From Myxococcales bacterium (GTDB taxonomy: Bacteria; Myxococcota_A; UBA9042), in contig SHZF01000003.1 of the NCBI GenBank assembly GCA_009692425.1, positions 1-64,000 on the forward strand: a stretch of DNA of 64,000 nt. The letters run 5' to 3'. The notes under the pieces are model-generated. The model was not told where the DNA came from. It saw only the letters and a program-made list of their open reading frames with translations, and did not search any database. Position 1 is the stretch's first letter. Each line of letters starts with the position of its first letter. Positions 46,162-54,534 of this stretch are shown piece by piece. Both the position numbers and the translations under genes were made by a program.

Positions 46162-48306
46162 ATGATCGCTCATGTTGCGCGCCGGGCGGGCTGGCTGTTG
46201 CTGGGGCTGGCGGCATGTACGGCGCCGGTCCAGTCGGCCGGCACCGCCGCAGGTCCGTCGACCCCCGATGCCGCCGCGAGCGCTGCCGATGGCGCCTCGT
46301 TCGGCAGTAAGGATGCGGCACCCGCTTCGGACGCGAAGGCACCGACGGACGCGGTCGGCGCAGCGGGCGCGGCCACGCCGACCGGAACCTTTGTGTGGTT
46401 GACGTTCGAGGTCGACGACAGCGCGAACCAGACCTTTGCATCTGGCGACATCCGCTGGACTGGCTCGTTCAAGTGGGACCAGAAGACCAACACGATCGAG
46501 CCCGCGACCTCGTGGCTGCCGACCGACGGCCCCTACCCGCCGCTGTGGGACGATGGCCCGCTCAGCGCGAGCGGCCACGAACGCGAGGGCGCCAAGGCCG
46601 GAGACTTCGTGTTCTCGGTGGCGGTGAAGTTCGCGCCGACCGTGGCCACCACGATCGAATATGGCGCGCTCAACGAGTTCGACAACTGGATGTGGCAGGG
46701 ACCCAACGGTGCGCTCGAAGTGCCCGCGGGCGCCACCGGCGTGCTGGCCGCCAAGGGCATGGTGCTGCCGAAATTTGGGGGCATCGACGTCAAGTTCGCC
46801 CTCGACACGGCCGCGCTGCACAAGAACTTCGCGAAGTGGACGCCGGCGACGCACAAGTTTTTCGCCAAGGGCTCGATGAACCAGTGGACGCCCGTGCAGT
46901 TGCTCGACGACGGCCAGAAGGGCGACGACAAGGCCCAAGACGGCGTGCTGACCTACGTGCACAAGCTGAATCTCGGCAAGCACGACGGCGGCGTGAACTC
47001 GGGCGAAGAGGTGCAGTTCGTGTTCCTGACGACGCAAGGCGACACCGAACCGGCGGCGGGGCTGGAGTACAAGGGTGCGAGCGCGGCGAATGTCGAAGGG
47101 GTCCAAGCGTGGACCTCGACTGGGCTGGCGTCGGCGTGGCAGCTCCAGCCAGTCGTGCTCGTCAAGGAGTCGAAGGGCAAGTTCCTGAACACCGCGATCG
47201 TGGTGCCCAAGCCCAGCGGCGTCGCGAGCGGGTGCGTGCCGGCGTGCGCGGCCGACCAGACCTGTGCCGTCGGCGTGTGCACGAAGAAGCTTCCCGTCAC
47301 CTGCACGCCCGCCTGCAGCGGCGGCGCCACCTGCAAGGACGGCACGTGCACAAGTGGCCCGCCCGGTGCGCCGACGCTGACCGCGATCGAGCCGAAGTGG
47401 GCCGCAGCGAAAGGTGGCAGCATCGTCAAGCTGATCGGCGCCAACCTCGACCCTGCGTTTACGGTCACCTTCGCCAGCCTCGTCGCCGAGCAATTCAAGG
47501 TCAACGGGACCGCAGTCCAGGCGGCGGGCGCCGGTGCGCTGCTGGTCACCGCTCCCGCGCTTGCTGTGGGAGCCGCCGACGTGTTGGTGACGAAGGCCGA
47601 CGCGTCGCTGCTGCTCAAGCTGCCGGCCGCGCTCGACATCGTGCCGATCGACTCGCCGATGGTCGATGGCGTGCTGGGCGAGTGGCACGCGGCGGGGCTG
47701 GCGGCGACGAACGACGTCGCGACGGCTTGGGGCGCCGGCAAGAACGAACTCGGCCAAGCGTGGGCGGCGTACGACAGCAAGAATATGTACTTCGGCCTGA
47801 GCGGCGTGTGCGAGCCGGCCAACGCCATCGTGGTCTACGTCGATGTCGATGTCGGCGCCGGGTCCGGTGTGCAGAGCCCCGCGCAGTTGAAGGACGCGGC
47901 CGGCGCGCTCGACGACGCCATCGCGGGCGTCCTCGAGTTCGAGGGCAGCGGATGGGGCCTCGATTTCGCATTCGGCAGCGTCGGCATGGCGACGTTTGCG
48001 GGCGGTGACCCCGGCAAAGCGCCCGGCGCGGGCTGGCGCGGGCTGGCCAAGCTCGACGACTTCGCGTGGCTCGATGCGCCGGTGGTGGCGAGCGCAAGCG
48101 GCAAGGCGATCGAGGCTTCGATTCCCCTGGCGCAACTGTACCCGGGCGGCGTGCCTCCGGCCGGCATCACGCTGCAGTGGGTGGCGGCGCTCGTGAACAA
48201 GGACGGGCTGGTGCCGTCGAACCAGTTCCTGCCGATGCAGCCCGGGGCGCCGAAGCCGACGACGTTGGTGGCGTTCGGCAAGCTGCGCGTCCACCCGGTC
48301 CCGTAG
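46162..48306 (+). CDS. lipoprotein with IPT/TIG and CBM9-like domains
   Basis: 714 residues from ATG 46162 (GGAG just upstream; an ATG at 46135 is weaker). Signal peptide with lipobox GLAAC (MIAHVARRAGWLLLGLAAC), then an Ala/Asp-rich linker. A beta-rich region (WLTFEVDDSANQTFASGDI, KFFAKGSMNQWTPVQLLDDG) spans ~80-340. Cysteine clusters near 360-400 precede an IPT/TIG-type Ig domain (LTAIEPKWAAAKGGSIVKLIGANL). The C-terminal ~210 residues (VDGVLGEWHAAGLAATND, YDSKNMYFGLSG) resemble CBM9-like/DOMON-type domains. Probably surface-anchored, perhaps glycan-binding. It follows the previous lipoprotein after 70 bp. Confidence 0.82.
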   Translation: MIAHVARRAGWLLLGLAACTAPVQSAGTAAGPSTPDAAASAADGASFGSKDAAPASDAKAPTDAVGAAGAATPTGTFVWLTFEVDDSANQTFASGDIRWTGSFKWDQKTNTIEPATSWLPTDGPYPPLWDDGPLSASGHEREGAKAGDFVFSVAVKFAPTVATTIEYGALNEFDNWMWQGPNGALEVPAGATGVLAAKGMVLPKFGGIDVKFALDTAALHKNFAKWTPATHKFFAKGSMNQWTPVQLLDDGQKGDDKAQDGVLTYVHKLNLGKHDGGVNSGEEVQFVFLTTQGDTEPAAGLEYKGASAANVEGVQAWTSTGLASAWQLQPVVLVKESKGKFLNTAIVVPKPSGVASGCVPACAADQTCAVGVCTKKLPVTCTPACSGGATCKDGTCTSGPPGAPTLTAIEPKWAAAKGGSIVKLIGANLDPAFTVTFASLVAEQFKVNGTAVQAAGAGALLVTAPALAVGAADVLVTKADASLLLKLPAALDIVPIDSPMVDGVLGEWHAAGLAATNDVATAWGAGKNELGQAWAAYDSKNMYFGLSGVCEPANAIVVYVDVDVGAGSGVQSPAQLKDAAGALDDAIAGVLEFEGSGWGLDFAFGSVGMATFAGGDPGKAPGAGWRGLAKLDDFAWLDAPVVASASGKAIEASIPLAQLYPGGVPPAGITLQWVAALVNKDGLVPSNQFLPMQPGAPKPTTLVAFGKLRVHPVP

Positions 48307-48327
48307 CCCCGCGCCGCGTCTGCCACC

Positions 48328-48963
48328 GTGCGCCTGCTGCTGGTCGACCACGCCGACAGTTTCACCTGGAACCTCGCGGCCTTGTTCGTCGAAGCCGCCC
48401 AGCGCGAGGGGATTCGTCTCGACCTGCGCGTGGTCCGCCACGCGGGCCTCGCAGTCGCCGATGTCGACGCCTGGGCCCCCGACGCCCTCGCACTGTCGCC
48501 GGGTCCCTGCAGCCCGGCCGAGGTGCCCGGCAGTCTCGAACTCGTGCGTGCCAACGCGGGCCGGCGGCCGCTGTTCGGCGTGTGTCTGGGGCTGCAGGTG
48601 GCGGCGGCGGCGTTCGGCGGGCGCATCGTGCGGGCGCCGCGGCCGGTGCACGGCAAGGGGGCCTTCGTGCAGCACGACGGAGCGGGCGTGTTCGCTGGGC
48701 TGCCGCGCCCGCTGACGGCCATGCGCTACCACAGCCTCGTCGTCGATGCGGCCAGCCTGCCGCCGGGCTTCGACGTGACTGCCTGGCTCGACGATTGCGA
48801 CGTGCGCCTCGTGATGGGGTTGCGCGACACGGTGCGCGGCATCGAGGCCGTGCAGTTTCACCCGGAGAGCGTCGGCACGCCCGATGGACTGGCAGTGGCG
48901 CGCACGGCGCTGATCGGGATGGCGGCATGGCGCGGGCACGTCGCAGCCCCGTCACCAGCTTGA
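48328..48963 (+). CDS. anthranilate/aminodeoxychorismate synthase glutamine amidotransferase-like
   Basis: 211 residues from GTG 48328. Class I amidotransferase signature: LLLVDHADSFTWNLAALF at the start, LSPGPCSPAEVPGSLELV, nucleophile Cys in FGVCLGLQVAAAAFGG, and the His-Glu pair in VQFHPESVGTPDG. This is the PabA/TrpG type, which supplies ammonia to a chorismate-using partner. No component I gene is in the window, so the partner is unknown. The gene starts 21 bp after the preceding lipoprotein. Confidence 0.85.
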   Translation: MRLLLVDHADSFTWNLAALFVEAAQREGIRLDLRVVRHAGLAVADVDAWAPDALALSPGPCSPAEVPGSLELVRANAGRRPLFGVCLGLQVAAAAFGGRIVRAPRPVHGKGAFVQHDGAGVFAGLPRPLTAMRYHSLVVDAASLPPGFDVTAWLDDCDVRLVMGLRDTVRGIEAVQFHPESVGTPDGLAVARTALIGMAAWRGHVAAPSPA

Positions 48964-49606
48964 TCCCAGGCCGATCCGCGCGTAGGGTCCGCCCGCCGCG
49001 AACTGCGGGGTGGTCGGTGGGCCGCGCACGCAGTCGCTTCATATCACATGAGTGTTGTCCGAGACTTCGCGTCGAAGAGCCCCGGGGGAGCGTAGCGATG
49101 TGTGGCTTCACGGGTCTGGTCGATGCCAAGCTCGACGCCGATCGCCTCGACGCGACCGTGCGCCGCATGACGGCGACCCTTGCGCCCCGCGGACCGGACG
49201 CAGAAGGCCACTTCGTCGGCGCGGGCATCGCGGCCAACATCCCGCTCTACTTGCTCGCGCGCAAGCTGCGGGGCGAGATCAAGGTCGTGTTGCAGGGCGA
49301 CGGCGGCGACGAGTTGTTCGCGGGTTATCGGCGCTACGCCATCTTGCGCCACACTGCGCAGTGGCGGCGGTGGCCACGGGGGCTGACCCCCGTCGTGCGC
49401 GGCTGGCTCGGCAGCCGGGGCCGGCGGGCGGCGCGCATGGCCGACGCGATGGCCGCCCGCGACGATGGCCTGCGCATGGCCCTGCTGCTGACCGTGGAAA
49501 CGCTGGCCGAGCCACCCACGGCGCTGCTCGACGAAGGCGTCGCCCGTCTGGCAGTCCGCCTTCCATCGGCGTGGAAGGTGAGCCGCGTCGCGAATAAGAT
49601 CGTCCT

Positions 49607-49827
49607 GCGTGAGTCCCAGCGCGCCGGCCGGAGCGGTGCTCGTCGAAAAGCATCTCCAAGCGAGCGCGCTGCAGTCCGAAGCGGGCGACGAAGCCGCTGT
49701 CGAGGATGGCCGCGCGCGCGAACCCGTGCAGCTTGTCGCGCAGCCAGAACTCGTACGGCACACCGAAGCCCATCTTGGGGGCGTCGAGGATGTCGTTGGG
49801 GATGCGGCCGCGATCGGGGCTTCACGC
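49607..49827. repeat. imperfect inverted repeat flanking the inverted segment
   Basis: Left arm 49607-49630 begins GCGTGA and ends CGGCCG. Right arm 49805-49827 begins CGGCCG and ends TCACGC. About two thirds of positions pair when the right arm is reverse-complemented, with one gap. It may have guided the inversion. Confidence 0.5.
49613..49821 (-). other. inverted internal segment of the asparagine synthetase gene
   Basis: Read on the minus strand, this segment encodes RGRIPNDILDAPKMGFGVPY, EFWLRDKLHGFARAAILDSG and RLEMLFDEHRSGRRA. These are the ~63 residues expected between KIVLRE and GFTLWKLL on the plus strand. Restoring orientation gives LREAP then RGRIPND after a one-base adjustment. 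The boundaries are approximate. Confidence 0.8.
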
Positions 49828-49870
49828 TGTGGAAGCTCTTGCAGCTCGCGCTGTGGGCCAAGGTTGCCCC

Positions 49871-51031
49871 GTGACGACGCGTCCGCCACCGCCCCCGACC
49901 GGGCCGGTAACGTTCATCTTGTTGGCGCCGACGTCGAATGTCGGCGGCATTTCGACGTGGACTCGCTACCTGCTCGGTTGCTATGACCGCAACCTTATGA
50001 ATCCACTGCACATCGACACCGCGAAGAATTACGAGGAGATCGGCAAGGAGCGCAACTTGCGCGGCACCGTGCTCGGCATCGTGCACTCGCTTGGGATTCT
50101 GGCGCGCATCGTGCGGCTGCGTTTCACGTGCCGGCCGCGGCTGCTCTACACCACGTGCTCGGGTTTCTGGAGCTTCTTCACCCGCGACCTTGCGTACGTG
50201 TGGCTGGCGCGGGGGCTCGGCCTGCCGATCATCCTGCACCTGCACGCCGGCAACCTCGCGTCCTTTTTTGGCTACGGACCAATGACGCGTTGGCTGTCGC
50301 GCCGGGTGATGGGCGGTGCGGCGCGGATCGTCGTCGTCAACCGCGCCATGGAGCGGCGCGCGCGCGAGGCATACCCACACAAGACGCTCTACCTGCCGAA
50401 CATGATCGGCGAGGACATTTTCGGCTGCGTGGCCCGCGTGGCGCGCCCTGCGGACGGGGGCGTGCGCGTGCTGCACATGGCGCACCAGAGCCCAATGAAG
50501 GGGTCCTGCGACATCATCGAGGCCTTGGCCCTGCTCAAGGGACGGCATCCCGGGCTCGTGTGTGACCTGGTCGGCAAGGGCGCTCCCGAGCATGAGGCGG
50601 CGATTCGGCAGCGGATTGCACAACATGGCCTCGAAGCGACCGTGCGCCTGCGCCCCGAAGCGTCTGGCGACGTGAAGTGGAAGTTCTTCAACGATGCCGA
50701 CATCTTCCTGTTTCCATCGCACACCGAAGGGTTTCCCAATGTGATCCTCGAAGCGATGTGCTTCGGCCTGCCGATCCTCGCAACGCCCGTCGGCAACATC
50801 CGCGAGATGATCGGCATCGACACCGCGGACCCGGCGGGCGTGCTGCTGCAGGGCGTGAATCCCGTGTCCGCCGAGGAGCTTGCGCGTGAGCTGACGCGGC
50901 TGGTCGAGGACCCCGGGCTACGCGCTCGGCTGGGAGAGAGCGGGCCACGGCGGGTGCGCGAGCACTTCGTCACCGGGGTCGTCATGCCGCGCATCGAGGC
51001 GCTGATCGTGGATGCGGCGGTGCCAAGGTAG
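49871..51031 (+). CDS. GT4-family glycosyltransferase
   Basis: 386 residues from GTG 49871, whose GTGA overlaps the asparagine synthetase stop. The N-terminal Rossmann lobe shows FILLAPTSNVGGISTWTRYLL and PIILHLHAGNL. The C-terminal lobe shows VRVLHMAHQSPMKGSCDIIEAL, CDLVGKGAPEH and the E-x7-E motif in SHTEGFPNVILEAMCFGLPI, typical of retaining GT-B transferases. Likely adds a sugar from an NDP donor in polysaccharide or glycolipid synthesis at the cytoplasmic membrane face. Linkage of asparagine synthetase-like and GT4 genes is common in exopolysaccharide loci. Confidence 0.88.
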   Translation: MTTRPPPPPTGPVTFILLAPTSNVGGISTWTRYLLGCYDRNLMNPLHIDTAKNYEEIGKERNLRGTVLGIVHSLGILARIVRLRFTCRPRLLYTTCSGFWSFFTRDLAYVWLARGLGLPIILHLHAGNLASFFGYGPMTRWLSRRVMGGAARIVVVNRAMERRAREAYPHKTLYLPNMIGEDIFGCVARVARPADGGVRVLHMAHQSPMKGSCDIIEALALLKGRHPGLVCDLVGKGAPEHEAAIRQRIAQHGLEATVRLRPEASGDVKWKFFNDADIFLFPSHTEGFPNVILEAMCFGLPILATPVGNIREMIGIDTADPAGVLLQGVNPVSAEELARELTRLVEDPGLRARLGESGPRRVREHFVTGVVMPRIEALIVDAAVPR

Positions 51032-51358
51032 CGCCCGGGGCCCGGCGGCGGGCTACGGTGGCGGCAGGTTGGCGACGTCGAGCAGCTTCGGCGGCGGACA
51101 GCAGGTCCTGATTCGCGTGGCCCCACACCGTCTGGCTCGTCGCCGTCAGCACGCTGGCGCCCTGCAAGGCCACGCCCACCGACGCGCCGACCAACCGGGC
51201 GCCCGCGAGCACGACCTGGCCGCCGTCTTGGGCCGCGCGAGGTCAGCGACTCCGATGCCGACGGACCGCACGCCGTGGATGCGCACCCGGTCGAGTTCCA
51301 CCGTCGCGAGCTCCTGGTAGGGTGCGGTGCGCCTGCCCGTGCCTCCCGGTCTAGTCAT
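50982..51358 (-). pseudogene. frameshifted small gene downstream of the AAA+ ATPase
   Basis: ATG 51358 overlaps the end of the ATPase gene by 8 bp. One frame reads ELATVELDRVRIHGVRSVGI to ~51230. Then the sequence continues in another frame as DGGQVVLAGARLVGASVGVA, LQGASVLTATSQ to ~51100, then low-complexity. The alternating V/G pattern resembles beta-helix repeats. A single indel near 51225-51235 would join the frames. Evidence is the frame break and repeat-like pattern only. The tail runs into the 3' end of the GT4 gene. Confidence 0.35.
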
Positions 51359-53516
51359 CGAACGGATAGTGGGGCGCGAGCTTGCCGAGTTCCTTGTACT
51401 CCGAAGCCGCCGCCTCGTAGAGCATCCGCATCGACAGCGGCGTGTCCTTGTGCGCCATGATCATCGCCGCCCGCAGCACGGCGTTGCGCACGTGGCCGCC
51501 GCTCAGTTCGAACGTCTGCCCCATCCACTCGAGGTCGAGGCCTTCTTCGTCCTGCGGCAACTCGGGCGGCATCAGCACCTCCCACAGCCGCGCGCGCTCT
51601 TGGGGCGACGGGAACGGGAACTGCACCCGGAACCGGATGCGCCGCAAGAATGCCTCGTCGATGCTGGTCGCGAAGTTCGTCGTCAGGATCACCACCCCAT
51701 CGAACTCTTCGAGCCGCTGGAGCAGGTAGTTGACCTCGAGGTTGGCGTACCGGTCGTGGCTCGACTTGATCTCGGTGCGCTGGCCGAACATCGAGTCCGC
51801 TTCGTCGAAAAGCAGCGCCGCGCCGACCTGACTCGCTTCGCTGAACAGGGCGCCGAGCCGCTCTTCGGTTTCGCCGATGTACTTGCTGACCACGCGGCTC
51901 AAGTCGACCCGATACAGTTCGATGCCGAGGTCCTTGGCGATGAGGCCCGCGACCATCGTCTTGCCGGTGCCCGACGGGCCCGAGAACATCGCCGACAACG
52001 CACGACCGTACGGCATCAGGCGCTCGAAGCCCCATTGCGTGAACAGCTTGTCGCGCGTGCGCGCAAAGCGGGCCAGGTTGTGGACGGATTCCAGCGTATC
52101 GGCTTCGAGCACCAGGTCGGTCCAGTCCTGCGTGGTGTCGACGCGGCTGCCGTAGGTGCGCAGGCGGTTCGTCGCGGCGGCACCACAGCCCGAACGCAGC
52201 TCTTCGCCGGTCGGCGGCGCGCGCAGCAGGGCCTTGCCGTCGGCCATGGCGCGTGCGGCCCGCGACTGCGCCTTTTGCAGGGCGTACGCCACGGCAGACG
52301 CCACCTGCTCGACCCCCAACGCGTGCTGGCGCGCGCCCGCCGCCAGTGCCTGGCTGTCCGCGTCCTCGACATCAGCGCCCCGCAGGCACGCCAGCAGCAG
52401 CCGCTCGCGCTCTTCGGCGCGCAAGGGCGGCACGTCGAGCTGCAGCACGCCGCCCGCCAGCGCGAGCCGCGCCGCCACGTCGGGCGCCACGGGGCCCTCG
52501 TGGACGAGCACGATCGGTCGCTGGATGCGCCACAGGGCATCGACCAGCCGCGCGCACGCCAACGGATCGTCGCGCCACACCGTCGCCGCCCGCTCGGTGT
52601 GCAGCAGCGCCCACGCGACCGGCAGCAGCCGCGCTTCGGCGTGCAGCATCGCCATCGCTTCGGTCGGCCGGCCCGTCTGCAGATCGTAGACCGCGCCGAG
52701 ACCGATGGCCCGCGAGCCGATCCCGATGCGCTCGGCCACCAACTGCACGAGCGCCGCGCCGCCGAAGCCGTGCGTGCCCGCGAGCACGACGATGCGCCCC
52801 GTGCGGACGGCGCGTTCGAGCGCGTCGAGCCATCCCGCGCGCATCTCGCGCACCGCATCGAGCACCGCCTGGGGAACCGCCATCGCTTCGACGTGCGGCT
52901 CGAGCGGCAGCCAGGCGTCCACGCCGGGCTCCAGAAAGCCGAGCAGCGCCCGGCTCAGCACGAGCTGCCCTTTCTCCTCGACGACCGCACCGCGCACGGC
53001 CAACGCGCCGCCGGGACCCGCCAGCGTGCGGCCGACGCCAGCACCCAGACCGGCCGCGCCAAATGCGTCGTCGACCATCGCAATGTCGGTCGCGCCCTGG
53101 CGTTGCAGCCGCCCCGCCAGCACGCGCGCGGCATGGGCCGTTGCGGCGTCCAAGGTGGTGACCGCAACCACTTCGAGCGCGCGCCGGGCCAGGGGGTCGA
53201 GTTCGAACTGGTTCGCAGCCTCGTCGAGCCGACACACGGCGGTCACGGGCAACGGCTCGCGTGCCTCGGCCAGCGACTTTGCGCGCAGATCGGCTGCGGC
53301 CGACGAAACAGGACCCCCGTGCAGCGTGCGCACCGTCGCGAGCCAGCCGGCGTTGGCGGCATCGGGCAGGTTCGCGGTCGCCTCCTGCCCGACGGGTCCC
53401 ACGATCGCCTCGGGTCCCAATTGCCACGCGAGGTTGCGCCACAAGGCACGCACCCGGGCGATGGCCGCTTCGGACAGGACCGGCAGGGCGGACACGGCGG
53501 GATCAGGGTCGGGCAT
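51351..53516 (-). CDS. AAA+ ATPase with long N-terminal region
   Basis: 721 residues. The C-terminal AAA module has Walker A GPSGTGKT near 512, VVSKYIGETEERLGALF, Walker B ALLFDEADSMFG near 566, sensor-1 VVILTTNFATSIDEAF, arginine-finger FLRRIRFRVQFPFP, and a lid with ELSGGHVRNAVLRAA. The ~480-residue N-terminal part contains a second, degenerate NTPase-like region (GRIVVLAGTHGFGGAALVQL, PIVLVHEG). This build recalls large AAA proteins encoded with contractile-injection (eCIS) systems and similar ATPases, but no tail genes are here. Probably remodels a protein partner, unidentified. Confidence 0.85.
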   Translation of the reverse strand: MPDPDPAVSALPVLSEAAIARVRALWRNLAWQLGPEAIVGPVGQEATANLPDAANAGWLATVRTLHGGPVSSAAADLRAKSLAEAREPLPVTAVCRLDEAANQFELDPLARRALEVVAVTTLDAATAHAARVLAGRLQRQGATDIAMVDDAFGAAGLGAGVGRTLAGPGGALAVRGAVVEEKGQLVLSRALLGFLEPGVDAWLPLEPHVEAMAVPQAVLDAVREMRAGWLDALERAVRTGRIVVLAGTHGFGGAALVQLVAERIGIGSRAIGLGAVYDLQTGRPTEAMAMLHAEARLLPVAWALLHTERAATVWRDDPLACARLVDALWRIQRPIVLVHEGPVAPDVAARLALAGGVLQLDVPPLRAEERERLLLACLRGADVEDADSQALAAGARQHALGVEQVASAVAYALQKAQSRAARAMADGKALLRAPPTGEELRSGCGAAATNRLRTYGSRVDTTQDWTDLVLEADTLESVHNLARFARTRDKLFTQWGFERLMPYGRALSAMFSGPSGTGKTMVAGLIAKDLGIELYRVDLSRVVSKYIGETEERLGALFSEASQVGAALLFDEADSMFGQRTEIKSSHDRYANLEVNYLLQRLEEFDGVVILTTNFATSIDEAFLRRIRFRVQFPFPSPQERARLWEVLMPPELPQDEEGLDLEWMGQTFELSGGHVRNAVLRAAMIMAHKDTPLSMRMLYEAAASEYKELGKLAPHYPFDD

Positions 53517-53709
53517 GGCTTACCTCGTCAAGCGAGCGGCAGCGTGCCCAGCGGAGCGGCGAGCGTCAATGCCGGGCGCGCCCTAGAATCGCGAAGCGTG
53601 TTGAGAGGCCGCGTCTGGAGCCGTGTTGCAGGGTTGCGTCCAACGCCCCGCCACCGTAGCGTCCCCCTGCCCGGCCATCCCACCCGTCGGCCCCAAGGTG
53701 CCCGCCCGC

Positions 53710-54534
53710 GTGAACGCCATCGATGCCATCGGTGCCAAGCTCATCGGCTTCGTCCGCTACCTGTGGTTCGTGCTCGCGTTCCTCTACCTGGCCATCAAGA
53801 TGCTGTGGGTCGGCCGCAGCTTTGGCCAACGCGACCTGTTTCGCCAAGTGCTGCTGCAGGTGTACTTCACCGCGGTCGAAGCGACCGGCCCGGTCGTCGT
53901 GTTGGCCCTGGGCGTCGGCGTGATCGCGATCGTGCAAGGCGTCGGCGGCCTCGGCTCGCTGTCGGGTGCAGACAGCCTCGGCCGCATGGTGACCGTCGTC
54001 GTGCTGCGCGAGGTGGCGCCGCTTCTCACGGGCGCCATCGTGATTGTGCGCTCGGTCACCGCGATCGCGGCCGAACTCGGCATGATGCGAGTGCAGCGCG
54101 AGATCGAGGCAATGGAGGTGATGGGCATCCCGCCGGTGCGACAACTCGTCACCCCGCGGATCATCGGCGGCCTGCTCTCGGTGTTCGGGCTCAGCGTGCT
54201 GTTCAGCGCTGTGGCGCTGGTCGGCGGCTTTGCCATCGCGCAGTTGCTCGTCACGCTGCCGGCCGAGGTGTTCTTCGGCGCAGTGCTGGCGGCGACGGCG
54301 CCTTCAGACCTCGTCGCGTTCCTCGTCAAGGTGACCGTCGGCGGGGTTGGGCTCGTGCTGATCGGCTGCTACCACGGGTTCGACGTGGTCGAGTCTCCCA
54401 CGGAGGTGCCCGTCGCGGTGTCGCGGGCGGCGCTGAACAGCCTCATCTTCCTCATCGCGCTGCACGGCACGGTGTCGCTCTTGACGCTGGTGCCGCAAGG
54501 CGCGCTGGGCCTGCTGTTGGGTGGACTCGGATGA
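53710..54534 (+). CDS. mlaE: MlaE-family lipid ABC transporter permease
   Basis: 274 residues from GTG 53710; GTG 53698 is also in frame. Five or six hydrophobic segments carry MlaE landmarks: FYFTAVEATGPV-type first block (VYFTAVEATGPV), REVAPLLTGAIVIVRSVTAIAAELGMMRVQREIEAMEVMGI and PRIIGGLLSVF. It is the membrane core of the system that moves phospholipids across the envelope of diderm bacteria. First of three genes linked by ATGA overlaps with an MlaF-like and an MlaD-like gene. Confidence 0.92.
   Translation: MNAIDAIGAKLIGFVRYLWFVLAFLYLAIKMLWVGRSFGQRDLFRQVLLQVYFTAVEATGPVVVLALGVGVIAIVQGVGGLGSLSGADSLGRMVTVVVLREVAPLLTGAIVIVRSVTAIAAELGMMRVQREIEAMEVMGIPPVRQLVTPRIIGGLLSVFGLSVLFSAVALVGGFAIAQLLVTLPAEVFFGAVLAATAPSDLVAFLVKVTVGGVGLVLIGCYHGFDVVESPTEVPVAVSRAALNSLIFLIALHGTVSLLTLVPQGALGLLLGGLG

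Larger units (their letters stand above)
49098..49874 (+). pseudogene. asnB: rearranged glutamine-dependent asparagine synthetase (internal deletion and inversion)
   Basis: An open frame of 258 codons begins MCGFTGLVD with nucleophile Cys2, then TLAPRGPDAEGHFV, as in AsnB. At about residue 44 it jumps to PLYLLARKLRGE and VVLQGDGGDELFAGYRRY of the synthetase domain, skipping some 300 residues of a normal AsnB. After KVSRVANKIVLRES (to ~49612) the frame becomes nonsense until ~49820, where GFTLWKLLQLALWAKVAP, the true C-terminus, appears. The missing piece is present on the opposite strand between these points. The whole stays open in one frame, but catalysis is not expected. The stop overlaps the next gene (GTGA). 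Confidence 0.8.

Noticed and set aside
49044-49889. A minus-strand gene covering the asparagine synthetase region.
   Set aside because: Only the ~200-bp inverted segment gives family-like sequence on that strand; the rest of the frame is antisense to recognisable plus-strand motifs.
51351-53516. Contractile injection system locus.
   Set aside because: The AAA+ ATPase is alone; neighbours are a glycosyltransferase and a lipid transporter.
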